The position numbers were made by a program, and so were the translations under genes. 64,000 nt of DNA from Achromobacter sp. B7 (GTDB taxonomy: Bacteria > Pseudomonadota > Gammaproteobacteria > Burkholderiales > Burkholderiaceae_B): positions 4,774,001 to 4,838,000 of the forward strand of contig NZ_CP032084.1 in assembly GCF_003600685.1 (NCBI RefSeq). Reading direction: 5' to 3'. Numbering within the stretch: position 1 is the stretch's first letter; each line of letters opens with the position of its first letter. Under the pieces are notes generated by a model. The model was not told where the DNA came from. It did no database searches and saw nothing but the letters and a program-made list of their open reading frames with translations. Positions 53,696 through 63,156 of this stretch are shown one piece after another.

Positions 53696-54265
53696 GTGCA
53701 TCAGCGCGAGGCAACATCCGACTTGGCGTCCAGCGGCGGCGCCCGGGGCGGCCAATTGGCTCTGGACGCCGCCCAGGCGTCCACCACCCCCGCCATTGCC
53801 ACCACCGCCCGCATCGTTGCGCGGCTGAAAGACCTGCCCGGCCCCTTGTTGCCGGTGCTGCATCAGGTGCAGCATGAACTGGGCTGTATCCCGGCCGAAG
53901 CGGTGCAAACCATCGCCGAGGCCCTGAACCTGTCCCGCGCCGAAGTCCACGGCGTCATCACGTTCTACCCGCACTTTCGCAGCCAGCCGGCCGCGCGCCA
54001 CACGCTGGAAGTGTGCCGCGCCGAGTCCTGTCAGGCGATGGGCGGCGAACAGCTGGCCGCCCATGCCCGCGCGCATCTGGGCTGCGATTTTCATGCCCAC
54101 ACCGCTGACGGCAATTTCACGCTGGAACCCGTTTACTGCCTGGGGCTATGCGCGCAGTCGCCCGCCATCATGATCGATGGCCGGCCGCATGCCCGCGTCA
54201 CGCCCGAGAAGCTGGACCGCTTGTTGGCGCGCACGTTGGCCCAACCGCAGGAGACCACCCCATGA
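53696..54265 (+). CDS. fdsG: NAD-dependent formate dehydrogenase gamma subunit (NuoE-like)
   Basis: 189 residues from the GTG at 53696, with a strong GGAGGAG site. After a low-complexity N-terminus of about 35 residues comes the NuoE-like 24-kDa fold: VHGVITFYPHFRSQP and the [2Fe-2S] ligands C107 and C112 (EVCRAESCQAMGG) plus C148 and C152 (VYCLGLCAQSP). It passes electrons between FdsA and the NAD-reducing FdsB. Overlaps fdsB by 4 bp. Confidence 0.93.
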   Translation: MHQREATSDLASSGGARGGQLALDAAQASTTPAIATTARIVARLKDLPGPLLPVLHQVQHELGCIPAEAVQTIAEALNLSRAEVHGVITFYPHFRSQPAARHTLEVCRAESCQAMGGEQLAAHARAHLGCDFHAHTADGNFTLEPVYCLGLCAQSPAIMIDGRPHARVTPEKLDRLLARTLAQPQETTP

Positions 54266-55866
54266 GCGCCCCCGTCGTCATCTACGTGCCGCGCGACGCG
54301 GCCGCGCTGGCCATGGACGCGGACGCGGTGGCGCGCGAGGTCGAACGCATCGCCGATGCGCGCGGCCTGGCCGTGCAGGTCGTACGTAATGGATCGCGTG
54401 GCTTGTTGTGGCTGGAACCGCTGGTGGAAGTGACCACGCCAAACGGCCGCGTCGCCTACGGCCCCGTGGCGGTCGAAGACGTGGCCGGCTTGTTCGATGC
54501 CGGCTGGCTGACGCACCACGACAACGCCGCAGGCGCCGCGCCGAAACACCCGCTGCGCCTGGGCCTGACCGAAGACATCCCCTACCTGAAACAGCAAGAG
54601 CGGCTGACCTTCGCCCGCGTCGGGGTGATCGACCCCCTGTCCTTGCAGGACTACGCCGCGCACGGCGGCCTGGCGGGCCTGAAGCGGGCGCTGGCAATGG
54701 ACCCGGCCGCCATCATCGACGAAATGGTCACCTCCGGCCTGCGTGGACGCGGCGGCGCGGCGTTTCCCACCGGCATCAAATGGAAAACGGTGGCGGGCAC
54801 GCCCGGCGACCAGAAGTACATCGTGTGCAACGCCGACGAAGGCGACTCGGGCACCTTCGCCGACCGCCTGCTGATGGAGGGCGACCCCTATGTGCTGATC
54901 GAAGGCATGACGATTGCCGGGCTGGCCGTGGGCGCCACCTACGGCTACATCTACGTGCGCTCGGAATACCCGCACGCCATCGATACCCTGCAAGCCGCTA
55001 TCGCCCGCGCGCGCAGCGTCGGCTGGCTGGGCGCCGACGTGCACGGCAGCGGACGCCGCTTCGACCTGGAAGTGCGCAAGGGCGCGGGCGCCTACATCTG
55101 CGGCGAAGAAACCTCGCTGCTGGAAAGCCTGGAAGGCAAGCGCGGCGTGGTACGCGCCAAGCCGCCGCTGCCCGCGATCTCGGGCCTGTTCGGCAAGCCC
55201 ACCGTCATCAACAACGTGATATCGCTGGCCACGGTGCCCATCATCCTGGCCAAGGGCGCCGCCTACTACCGCGATTACGGCGTGGGCCGCTCGCATGGCA
55301 CCTTGCCGTTCCAACTGGCCGGCAACGTCAGGCAAGGCGGCCTGGTGGAAAAGGCGTTCGGCCTGAGCCTGCGTGACCTGCTCTACACCTTCGGCGGCGG
55401 CAGCGCCAGCGGCCGGCCGTTGCGCGCCGTGCAAGTGGGCGGCCCGCTGGGCGCCTATCTGCCCGAATCGCAATGGGACGTGCCGCTGGATTACGAAGCC
55501 TACATACAGATCTCGGCCATGATCGGCCACGGCGGGCTCGTCGCGTTTGACGACACCGTGGACATGGCGCGCATGGCTCGCTATGCCATGGAGTTCTGCG
55601 CGATTGAATCCTGCGGCAAGTGCACGCCGTGCCGCATCGGTTCCACACGCGGCGTTGAAACCATCGACAAGATCGCGGCCGGCGGCGTCAGCCCCGCGCA
55701 GCGCGAACAACAGGTGCACCTGCTGCGTGACTTGTGCGACACGATGATGGGCGGTTCGCTGTGCGCGCTGGGGGGCATGGCGCCCTACCCCGTGCTGTCC
55801 GCGCTGAACCATTTTCCGCAGGACTTCGGCATCGAGTCCTCGCAGTCTGCCGCGCACGCGGCCTGA
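54262..55866 (+). CDS. fdsB: NAD-dependent formate dehydrogenase beta subunit (NuoF-like, FMN)
   Basis: 534 residues from the ATG at 54262. An N-terminal thioredoxin-like region without Cys is followed by the NuoF-type FMN/NADH domain: GLRGRGGAAFPTGIKWKT, CNADEGDSGTFADRLLMEGDP, GAGAYICGEETSLLESLEG. The [4Fe-4S] ligands are in CAIESCGKCTPCRIGSTRG plus a later Cys (SLCALGG). This subunit reduces NAD+. Second gene of fdsGBACD; fdsA follows after 15 bp. Confidence 0.96.
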   Translation: MSAPVVIYVPRDAAALAMDADAVAREVERIADARGLAVQVVRNGSRGLLWLEPLVEVTTPNGRVAYGPVAVEDVAGLFDAGWLTHHDNAAGAAPKHPLRLGLTEDIPYLKQQERLTFARVGVIDPLSLQDYAAHGGLAGLKRALAMDPAAIIDEMVTSGLRGRGGAAFPTGIKWKTVAGTPGDQKYIVCNADEGDSGTFADRLLMEGDPYVLIEGMTIAGLAVGATYGYIYVRSEYPHAIDTLQAAIARARSVGWLGADVHGSGRRFDLEVRKGAGAYICGEETSLLESLEGKRGVVRAKPPLPAISGLFGKPTVINNVISLATVPIILAKGAAYYRDYGVGRSHGTLPFQLAGNVRQGGLVEKAFGLSLRDLLYTFGGGSASGRPLRAVQVGGPLGAYLPESQWDVPLDYEAYIQISAMIGHGGLVAFDDTVDMARMARYAMEFCAIESCGKCTPCRIGSTRGVETIDKIAAGGVSPAQREQQVHLLRDLCDTMMGGSLCALGGMAPYPVLSALNHFPQDFGIESSQSAAHAA

Positions 55867-55881
55867 ACCCGAGAGACGACC

Positions 55882-58758
55882 ATGCTAGAAACCGTCATCA
55901 AGCGCGACCGCGACCTGGGCACCCCGGCGCGCGAGTCCGCCAACACCATTACCCTGACCATCGACGGCCAGGAAATCTGCGTGCCCGAGGGTACGTCGTT
56001 GATGCGCGCGGCCGCCGAGGCCGGCATCAACATCCCCAAGCTGTGCGCGACCGACAGCCTTGAACCCTTTGGGTCGTGCCGCCTTTGCCTGGTGCAGATC
56101 GAGGGCCGGCGCGGCTATCCCGCGTCTTGCACCACGCCGGCGGAAAACGGCATGGTGGTGGTCACCGAAACCCCCAAGCTGCACGAGCTGCGGCGCGGCG
56201 TGATGGAGCTGTACATCTCGGACCACCCGCTGGACTGCCTGACCTGCCCCGCCAACGGCGACTGCGAATTGCAGGACATGGCCGGCGTGGTGGGCCTGCG
56301 CAACGTGCGCTACGGCTATGACGGCGCCAACCACCTGGACGCGAAGGTCGACGATTCGAATCCCTACTTCAGCTACGACGCGTCCAAGTGCATCGTCTGC
56401 AACCGCTGCGTGCGCGCCTGCGAAGAAACGCAAGGCACGTTTGCGTTGACGATCTCTGGCAAGGGGTTTGAATCGCGCGTGTCGCCCGGACAGGACCAGC
56501 CGTTCCTGGATAGCGAATGCGTGTCCTGCGGCGCCTGCGTGCAAGCCTGTCCGACCTCTACGTTGCAGGAAAAGACCGTCATCATGATGGGTCAGGCCGA
56601 ACACTCGGTCATCACCACCTGCGCGTACTGCGGCGTGGGCTGCGGTTTCAAGGCCGAGATGAAGGGGCAGGAAGTGGTGCGCATGGTGCCCTGGAAAGAC
56701 GGGCAGGCCAACCGCGGCCACTCGTGCGTGAAGGGCCGCTTTGCATGGGGCTACGCCACGCACAAGGAACGCGTGCTCAAGCCCATGATCCGCAAGCACA
56801 TCACCGATTCCTGGAAGGAAGTGTCCTGGGACGAGGCCATCAACTACGCGGCGTCGGAATTTCGCCGCATCCAAAGCCAGTACGGCCGCGACGCGGTGGG
56901 CGGCATCACGTCGTCGCGCTGCACCAACGAAGAAACCTGGCTGGTGCAAAAGCTGGTGCGCGCGGCCTTCGGCACCAACAACGTGGACACCTGCGCGCGC
57001 GTCTGCCATTCGCCCACCGGCTACGGCCTGAAGCAGACCCTGGGTGAATCGGCCGGCACGCAGACCTTTGATTCGGTCATGCACACCGACGTGGTCATCG
57101 TGATGGGCGCCAACCCCAGCAGCGGGCACCCGGTGTTTGCCTCGCGCTTGAAGCGCCGCCTGCGCCAGGGCGCGCGCCTGATCGTGATTGATCCGCGCCG
57201 CATCGAACTGGTCAGCTCGCCGCACATCAAGGCCGACTATCACTTGCAGGTACGGCCGGGCACCAACACGGCGCTGCTGTCGTCGCTGGCCCACGTGATC
57301 GCCACCGAAGGGCTGATCGACGAGGCCTTCGTGGCCGAACGCTGCGAAGCCAAGGCCTTTAACGAATGGCGCGACTTTGTATCGCTGCCCGAGAACTCGC
57401 CCGAGGCCATGGCCGAAATCACCGGCGTGCCGGCGCAAGCCGTGCGCGGCGCGGCGCGGCTGTTCGCCACCGGCGGCAACGGGTCCATCTACTACGGCCT
57501 GGGCGTGACCGAACACAGCCAGGGGTCCACCACCGTGATGGCCATTGCCAACCTGGCCATGGCCACCGGCAACATCGGGCGCGAGGGCGTGGGCGTGAAC
57601 CCCTTGCGCGGCCAGAACAACGTGCAAGGCTCGTGCGACATGGGCTCGTTCCCGCACGAGTTGCCCGGCTATCGCCACATTTCCGACAACACCGTGCGCG
57701 CGCAATTCGAACGCGACTGGGGCGTGACGCTGCAACCGGAACCCGGCCTGCGCATTCCCAACATGTTCGAAGCGGCATTGGGCGGCTCGTTCAAGGGCCT
57801 GTACTGCCAGGGCGAAGACATCGTGCAGTCCGACCCCAACACGCAGCACGTGGCGGCCTCGCTGGCGGCCATGGAGTGCATCGTGGTGCAGGACCTGTTC
57901 CTGAACGAGACCGCCAAGTACGCGCACGTGTTCCTGCCGGGCTCGTCGTTCCTGGAAAAAGACGGCACCTTCACCAACGCCGAACGCCGCATCTCGCGCG
58001 TGCGCAAGGTGATGGAACCCAAGAACGGCAAGTCGGATTGGGAAGTGACGGTGGCCTTGTCCAACGCGTTGGGCTACCCCATGAACTACACGCACCCGCG
58101 CGAAATCATGGAGGAAATCGCGCGGCTGACGCCCACGTTCGCAGGCGTCAGCTACGACAAGCTGGACAAGCTGGGCAGCCTGCAATGGCCGTGCAATGAC
58201 GATGCGCCGGAGGGCACGCCCATCATGCACATCGACACGTTCGTGCGCGGCAAGGGCAAGTTCATGATCACCAAGTACGTGCCCACCGACGAACGCAGCA
58301 CGCGCCGTTTCCCGCTGCTCTTGACCACGGGCCGCATCCTGTCGCAATACAACGTGGGCGCGCAGACACGGCGTACGCCCAACGTGATGTGGCATGGCGA
58401 GGACGTGCTGGAACTGCATCCGCAAGACGCCGAGGATCGGGGCGTGGCCGAAGGCGATTGGGTCGGCATCCAGAGCCGCGCCGGCGAAACGGTGCTGCGC
58501 GCCACGCTGACCGACCGGGTGCAGCCGGGCGTGGTATACACCACGTTCCACTTTCCCGAGTCAGGCGCCAACGTCGTCACGACGGACAGCTCGGACTGGG
58601 CGACCAACTGCCCCGAATACAAGGTCACGGCCGTGCAGGTGACGCGCGTGTCCCAGCCTTCGGAATGGCAACGCCAATGGTCGCGCTTTGCCGACATCCA
58701 GCAAAAGCTGCTGCGCGAGCGATCGCGCGAGAACGAAGCGGCGCTGACCGGGAAATGA
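55882..58758 (+). CDS. fdsA: NAD-dependent formate dehydrogenase alpha subunit (Mo-bis-MGD, FeS)
   Basis: Catalytic subunit oxidising formate to CO2. 958 residues. N-terminal NuoG-like part: [2Fe-2S] at C55, C66, C69, C83; a His/Cys cluster in HPLDCLTCPANGDCEL (H115, C119, C122, C128); ferredoxin-type clusters at C170-C180 and C213-C223. Catalytic domain: [4Fe-4S] C247, C250, C254, C282; the Mo ligand is C375 in ARVCHSPTG, a Cys-type not selenocysteine, followed by H376. The molybdopterin-dinucleotide-binding domain is at the C-terminus (RFPLLLTTGRILSQYN). All cofactors look intact. Soluble, cytosolic. Confidence 0.97.
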   Translation: MLETVIKRDRDLGTPARESANTITLTIDGQEICVPEGTSLMRAAAEAGINIPKLCATDSLEPFGSCRLCLVQIEGRRGYPASCTTPAENGMVVVTETPKLHELRRGVMELYISDHPLDCLTCPANGDCELQDMAGVVGLRNVRYGYDGANHLDAKVDDSNPYFSYDASKCIVCNRCVRACEETQGTFALTISGKGFESRVSPGQDQPFLDSECVSCGACVQACPTSTLQEKTVIMMGQAEHSVITTCAYCGVGCGFKAEMKGQEVVRMVPWKDGQANRGHSCVKGRFAWGYATHKERVLKPMIRKHITDSWKEVSWDEAINYAASEFRRIQSQYGRDAVGGITSSRCTNEETWLVQKLVRAAFGTNNVDTCARVCHSPTGYGLKQTLGESAGTQTFDSVMHTDVVIVMGANPSSGHPVFASRLKRRLRQGARLIVIDPRRIELVSSPHIKADYHLQVRPGTNTALLSSLAHVIATEGLIDEAFVAERCEAKAFNEWRDFVSLPENSPEAMAEITGVPAQAVRGAARLFATGGNGSIYYGLGVTEHSQGSTTVMAIANLAMATGNIGREGVGVNPLRGQNNVQGSCDMGSFPHELPGYRHISDNTVRAQFERDWGVTLQPEPGLRIPNMFEAALGGSFKGLYCQGEDIVQSDPNTQHVAASLAAMECIVVQDLFLNETAKYAHVFLPGSSFLEKDGTFTNAERRISRVRKVMEPKNGKSDWEVTVALSNALGYPMNYTHPREIMEEIARLTPTFAGVSYDKLDKLGSLQWPCNDDAPEGTPIMHIDTFVRGKGKFMITKYVPTDERSTRRFPLLLTTGRILSQYNVGAQTRRTPNVMWHGEDVLELHPQDAEDRGVAEGDWVGIQSRAGETVLRATLTDRVQPGVVYTTFHFPESGANVVTTDSSDWATNCPEYKVTAVQVTRVSQPSEWQRQWSRFADIQQKLLRERSRENEAALTGK

Positions 58759-58786
58759 CCGCCTGCCAGCTACTGCCCCGGATGCC

Positions 58787-59617
58787 ATGACTTCCCAGAC
58801 AACGCCCCCGCCGCCCCGCCCCGACTGCACGCCGACCCAGGTCACGCGCGTGCGGGGCGGGGCCATCGCCCCCGCCGCCGAATCGGATTTCGTTGCCGAG
58901 GAAACGCCGGTGGCGCTGGAATTCAACGGCATCAGCCACGCCACCATGCTGGCCACGCCGGCCGACCTGGAAGACTTTGCCGTGGGCTTTTCGCTGTCGG
59001 AAGGCATCATCGACAGCGTCAGCGATGTGCGCGGCATTGATGTGCTGCCGCAATGCGATGGCATCGTGGTGCAGGTGGAAATTTCAAGCGCTTGCGAAGT
59101 GCGGTTGAAAACGCGGCGGCGCGCCATGGCCGGACGCACCGGCTGCGGCCTGTGCGGCGTGGAAACGCTGCCCGAAGTGCTGCGGCCGGTGGCGCCCGTG
59201 ACGAACGGGTCGGCCGTGCGCATCCGCGCGGTGCTGGCCGCCATGCGCGACATGCGCGCGCGCCAGGCGCTGCACGACATCACGGGCGCCACGCACGCGG
59301 CCGGCTGGGCGGGCGGCGACGGCGCCGTGGCGCTGCTGCGCGAAGACGTGGGCCGCCATAACGCGCTGGACAAGCTGATCGGTGCGTTGGCACGACAGGC
59401 GATGCACGGCGGTAACGGCATCGTGCTGGTGTCTAGCCGCGCCAGTTTTGAAATGGTGCAGAAGACGGCGGCGGCCGGGGTGGCCGTGCTTGCCGCGGTG
59501 TCCGCCCCCACGGCGCTGGCCATCCGCCTGGCGCAAGACGCCAACGTCAGCCTGGTGGGCTTCTTACGCGGCGACGACGCCACGCTGTATTCGCACCCCG
59601 AACGATTCATCGCCTGA
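58787..59617 (+). CDS. fdhD: Formate dehydrogenase sulfurtransferase/chaperone FdhD (FdsC)
   Basis: 276 residues. Needed for maturation of formate dehydrogenase: FdhD takes sulfur from IscS and binds bis-MGD. The motif GRTGCGLCGVETL supplies C120 and C123 (CxxC). Flanking landmarks: EETPVALEFNGISHATMLATPADLEDFAVGFSLSEGII, ALREDVGRHNALDKLIGA, LVSSRASFEMVQKTAAAGV. Within fds operons this gene is called fdsC. A 12-bp repeat separates it from fdsD. Confidence 0.96.
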   Translation: MTSQTTPPPPRPDCTPTQVTRVRGGAIAPAAESDFVAEETPVALEFNGISHATMLATPADLEDFAVGFSLSEGIIDSVSDVRGIDVLPQCDGIVVQVEISSACEVRLKTRRRAMAGRTGCGLCGVETLPEVLRPVAPVTNGSAVRIRAVLAAMRDMRARQALHDITGATHAAGWAGGDGAVALLREDVGRHNALDKLIGALARQAMHGGNGIVLVSSRASFEMVQKTAAAGVAVLAAVSAPTALAIRLAQDANVSLVGFLRGDDATLYSHPERFIA

Positions 59618-59625
59618 AGCGCGGG

Positions 59626-59673
59626 TTGAAGCGCACCTTGAATCGCACCTTGAATCGCATCCTGAATCGCACT
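59626..59673. repeat. 12-bp tandem repeat between fdhD and fdsD
   Basis: Units ttgaagcgcacc, ttgaatcgcacc, ttgaatcgcatc, ctgaatcgcact start at 59626, 59638, 59650 and 59662, with two more decayed units running to the fdsD start. It occupies nearly the whole 77-bp spacer. Confidence 0.8.
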
Positions 59674-59694
59674 TGAACCGGACCCTGACTCGCA

Positions 59695-59952
59695 ATGGAA
59701 ATCGGCAACCTGATCCGCATGGCCAACCGCATCGGCCAGTTCTTTGACGCCATGCCGGACCGCCACGAAGCGCTGGAAGGCGTGGCCAACCATATCCACA
59801 AGTTCTGGGAACCGCGCATGCGCAACGAGCTGCTGGGCTTCCTGGCGGCCACCCCAAACGGCGATGCCGGCGACGAACAATTGCATCCGCTGGTGCTGGA
59901 CGCGGTCACGCAGAACCGCCAGCGCCTGACGCCCGCGCCCCGCGTGAACTAG
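59695..59952 (+). CDS. fdsD: Formate dehydrogenase delta subunit
   Basis: 85 residues: IGNLIRMANRIGQFFDAMPDRHEALEGVANHIHKFWEPRMRNELLGFL is the signature of the small FdsD family. It is required for assembly or stability of the FdsABG complex; it has no cofactor motifs. Last gene of fdsGBACD. The ribosome site is weak because the repeat occupies the upstream spacer. Confidence 0.94.
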   Translation: MEIGNLIRMANRIGQFFDAMPDRHEALEGVANHIHKFWEPRMRNELLGFLAATPNGDAGDEQLHPLVLDAVTQNRQRLTPAPRVN

Positions 59953-60026
59953 CCGGGCGCCACCGCTTTACCCGCAGTCAAAACAAAACATAGCGGCGAT
60001 AAAGCCGCACCCATCGAGGAGACTAC

Positions 60027-61694
60027 ATGGAAAGCACCGCCACCTTGGACCTGCCCGGCGCTAAGCCGGGCTTTTTTGATAAAGAACGCACCATCGCCGG
60101 GCCGGGTTTCTCGCGCTGGCTGGTGCCGCCGGCCGCCCTGGCCATCCACCTGTGCATCGGCATGGCCTATGGCTTTTCGGTGTTCTGGCTGCCGCTGTCC
60201 AAAGTGGTGGGCGGCGCCAAGCCGCTGGCCTGCCCGGCCGACATGAGCCTGGTGGCCGAGTTGTTCACCACCAGCTGCGACTGGAAAATTTCAACCATGG
60301 GGTGGATGTACACCCTGTTCTTCGTGCTGCTGGGGTGCTCGGCCGCGCTATGGGGCGGCTGGCTGGAACGCGCCGGCCCGCGCAAGGCGGGCGTGGTGTC
60401 GGCCGTGTGCTGGTGCGGCGGCCTGGTCATTTCCGCCATCGGCGTGTACCTGCATCAGATGTGGATGCTGTGGTTGGGCTCGGGAGTCATCGGCGGCATC
60501 GGGCTGGGGCTGGGGTATATCTCGCCCGTCAGCACGCTGATCAAGTGGTTTCCCGACCGGCGCGGCATGGCCACCGGCATGGCCATCATGGGCTTTGGCG
60601 GCGGCGCGATGATCGGCGCCCCGCTGGCCGACTTGCTGATGCGCCACTTCGCAACGCCGACCTCGCCGGGCGTGTGGCAAACGTTTCTGACCATGGCCGT
60701 GGTGTATTTCGTGTTCATGATGTCGGGTGCGCTGGGTTACCGCGTGCCGCCCACGGGCTGGAAGCCGCAAGGGTGGACCGCCCCGGCCAAGCATGCCAAC
60801 AACGCCATGATCACCAAGGGCCACGTGCACGTGAAGCGCGTCTGGGGCGTGCCGCAGTTCTGGCTGGTGTGGCTGGTGCTGTGCCTGAACGTCACGGCCG
60901 GCATCGGCATTCTGGGCATGGCGTCGCCGCTGTTGCAGGAGGTGTTCGGCGGCGGGCTGATCAACAAGCCGGAACTGGGCTTTGGCCAGCTGGACAAGGA
61001 TCAACTGGCCGCCATCGCCGCCATTGCGGCCGGTTTCACGGGCCTGCTCAGCCTGTTCAACATCGGCGGCCGCTTCTTCTGGGCCAGCCTGTCGGACAAG
61101 CTGGGCCGCAAGATGACGTATCTGATCTTCTTCGTGCTGGGCTTCGTGTTGTACGCCGCCATTCCCTGGACGGCCCACATCGGCGCGCTGGCGCTGTTCG
61201 TGGCCGCGTTCTGCGTGATTCTGTCCATGTACGGCGGCGGCTTCGCCACCGTACCGGCGTATCTGGCGGACCTGTTCGGCACGCAGATGGTGGGCGCCAT
61301 TCACGGTCGCCTGCTGACGGCGTGGTCGGCGGCCGGTATCTTCGGCCCGGTGCTGGTGAACTATATCCGCGAATACCAGCTGTCGATCGGCGTGCCGCGC
61401 GCGCAGGTGTACGACATCACGATGTACATCCTGGCGGGCATGCTGGTGTTGGGCTTCCTGTGCAATCTGGCGATACGCCCGGTCAATCCGAAGTACTTCA
61501 TGTCGGATGACGAGCTGGCGCATGAAAAAGCGCTGGCGCACGAGCGCGCGGCCGCCGCCGAAACGCACGGCGTGGGCGCGTCCACGTTCCGCACACCCGC
61601 CGTGCTGGTGCTGTTTGCCTGGGCCTGCGTGGGCATCCCGCTGGCCTGGGGGATCTGGATCACGTTGCAAAAGGCGGTGGTCCTTTTCCACTGA
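60027..61694 (+). CDS. OFA-family MFS transporter (oxalate/formate antiporter type)
   Basis: 555 residues, about 12 membrane helices. IHLCIGMAYGFSVFWLPL near the start and GLGYISPVSTLIKWFPDRRGMATGMAIMGFGGGAMIG are the OFA signature. A Cys-containing extracytosolic loop (about residues 62-90) separates the first two helices, and an internal hydrophilic loop follows helix 6. GAGGAG precedes the ATG. It is 74 bp after fdsD on the same strand, so it may move formate or a related carboxylate for the dehydrogenase; that link is inference from position. Confidence 0.9.
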   Translation: MESTATLDLPGAKPGFFDKERTIAGPGFSRWLVPPAALAIHLCIGMAYGFSVFWLPLSKVVGGAKPLACPADMSLVAELFTTSCDWKISTMGWMYTLFFVLLGCSAALWGGWLERAGPRKAGVVSAVCWCGGLVISAIGVYLHQMWMLWLGSGVIGGIGLGLGYISPVSTLIKWFPDRRGMATGMAIMGFGGGAMIGAPLADLLMRHFATPTSPGVWQTFLTMAVVYFVFMMSGALGYRVPPTGWKPQGWTAPAKHANNAMITKGHVHVKRVWGVPQFWLVWLVLCLNVTAGIGILGMASPLLQEVFGGGLINKPELGFGQLDKDQLAAIAAIAAGFTGLLSLFNIGGRFFWASLSDKLGRKMTYLIFFVLGFVLYAAIPWTAHIGALALFVAAFCVILSMYGGGFATVPAYLADLFGTQMVGAIHGRLLTAWSAAGIFGPVLVNYIREYQLSIGVPRAQVYDITMYILAGMLVLGFLCNLAIRPVNPKYFMSDDELAHEKALAHERAAAAETHGVGASTFRTPAVLVLFAWACVGIPLAWGIWITLQKAVVLFH

Positions 61695-61833
61695 TGCGTG
61701 TTGCGCGCGGCGGCCGGCGTGCCGCGCGCCCGCCCCGGGGCGCGAAGCTGCTACATTGGCAGCCCGCGCCCTATCTTTTTTTATTGGTCCCCATGATCCT
61801 TACCCCTTCCCCCGTCCTTGCTGGAGCGACACA

Positions 61834-62955
61834 TTGAGCGCCCCCGAATTGCACTGGGTTGAAAACGATGTCCCCCATTCCGCCCGCTGGCGCTCTGAAA
61901 CCGGCGCAACGCCGCCCAAGCGCGTGGTGGTAGTGGACGACAAACTGACCGCCGACATGGCGTACCGCCAGGCGTGCGAAGGCGCGGGCCTGCTGTGGCG
62001 CGGAGATTTCCAGAACGCCCGCCAGCTGCTGCTGGCCATGACGCGGCGCGTGGACAAGCGCCCGCGCAAGCCGGTCGAGACCATGCTGGAAGCGTTCAAC
62101 CAGCATCGCCAGATCCAATCGCAGCGCGCCCGCATCCTGGGCATGCTGCTGATTCCGTTTGACGCCGGCCACGGCATTTCGCTGCGCCGCGCGCCCGATG
62201 CGCGCCAGGCCTGCGAAGAAGCGCACGGCCCGGCCGACGAGCCTTATGTGGCGTCGCTGCGCGAGCTGCTGGGCTTGATCGGCGCGTTTGAATGGCGCAA
62301 GAAGGGCGTTGAGATCCCCGCTTTGAACAACCGCATCCATCCGCACTACGGCGTGTTCTCGCCGCTGCGTGGCGAGTATGTGGATCTGGTGGCGAATACG
62401 CCGATGCCGCGCGGTAGCGTGGCGTTCGATATCGGCACGGGCACCGGCGTGCTGGCGGCCGTGATTGCACGCCGAGGCGGCAAGCGCGTCATCGCCACCG
62501 ACCAGGACCCGCGCGCGTTGGCGTGCGCCCGCGAAAACCTGGAACGACTGGGCCTGGACAAACAGGTCGACGTGGTTGACGCCGACCTGTTCCCCGAAGG
62601 CCGGGTGTCGCTGGTGGTCTGCAACCCGCCGTGGTTGCCCGCGCGCCCCAGCTCGCCGGTGGAGCAAGCCGTGTACGACCCCGACAGCCGCATGCTGCGC
62701 GGCTTTTTGAACGGGCTGCCGGCGCATCTGACGCCCAACGGCGAAGGCTGGCTGATCCTGTCTGACCTGGCCGAGCACCTGGGCCTGCGCACGCGCGAAC
62801 AGCTGCTTGAAATGATCGCCACGGCCGGCCTGCGCGTCATCGAACGCCTGGACACCCGCCCCACGCACGCCCGCGCCAAAGACCCCAGCGACCCGCTGTA
62901 CGCCGCGCGCTCAAAGGAAGTCACCTCGCTGTGGAGATTGGGCGCCGCCGCCTGA
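61834..62955 (+). CDS. Class I SAM-dependent methyltransferase (HemK/RlmG-like)
   Basis: 373 residues from the TTG at 61834 (LSAPELHWVENDVPHSARW), with GGAG 9 nt upstream; no in-frame ATG or GTG gives a better start. The N-terminal about 170 residues are unassigned and rich in Arg. The methyltransferase domain has the SAM loop VAFDIGTGTGVLAAVIARRGG, acidic VIATDQDPRAL, and the catalytic NPPWLPA typical of N6-adenine or glutamine methylases (rRNA, release factor). The exact target is not decidable. Confidence 0.87.
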   Translation: MSAPELHWVENDVPHSARWRSETGATPPKRVVVVDDKLTADMAYRQACEGAGLLWRGDFQNARQLLLAMTRRVDKRPRKPVETMLEAFNQHRQIQSQRARILGMLLIPFDAGHGISLRRAPDARQACEEAHGPADEPYVASLRELLGLIGAFEWRKKGVEIPALNNRIHPHYGVFSPLRGEYVDLVANTPMPRGSVAFDIGTGTGVLAAVIARRGGKRVIATDQDPRALACARENLERLGLDKQVDVVDADLFPEGRVSLVVCNPPWLPARPSSPVEQAVYDPDSRMLRGFLNGLPAHLTPNGEGWLILSDLAEHLGLRTREQLLEMIATAGLRVIERLDTRPTHARAKDPSDPLYAARSKEVTSLWRLGAAA

Positions 62956-62982
62956 TCGCGAAGGCCCCGACGCCTGCGGCGC

Positions 62983-63146
62983 GGGCCGCCCCAAGGCGGG
63001 AGACGCCCCCTCAGGGGGCAGCAAGCACGCCTAGCGTGCGCCGCGTGGGGGCATTCCCTCCCGCCGCCGGGCCGCCCCAAGGCGGGAGGCGCCCCCTCGG
63101 GGGGCAGCAAGCGCGCGTAGCGTGCGCCGCGTGGGGGCATTCCCTC
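62983..63146 (+). repeat. Two tandem 78-bp copies of a dispersed hairpin-rich repeat
   Basis: Copies at 62983-63060 and 63069-63146, about 92% alike. Each has three potential hairpins: CCGCC-CCAA-GGCGG, GCCCCCT-GGGGGGC type, and one around GCGTGCGCCGC, then GTGGGGGCATTCCCTC. A shorter relative is at 17426-17474. The second copy ends 11 bp before the stop of the minus-strand DUF1345 gene and could act as its 3' end. Confidence 0.85.
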
Positions 63147-63156
63147 TCCGCTTTCG

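Noticed and set aside
55885..58551. 888-codon open frame on the minus strand
   Set aside because: Antisense shadow of fdsA, whose cofactor motifs are unmistakable on the other strand.
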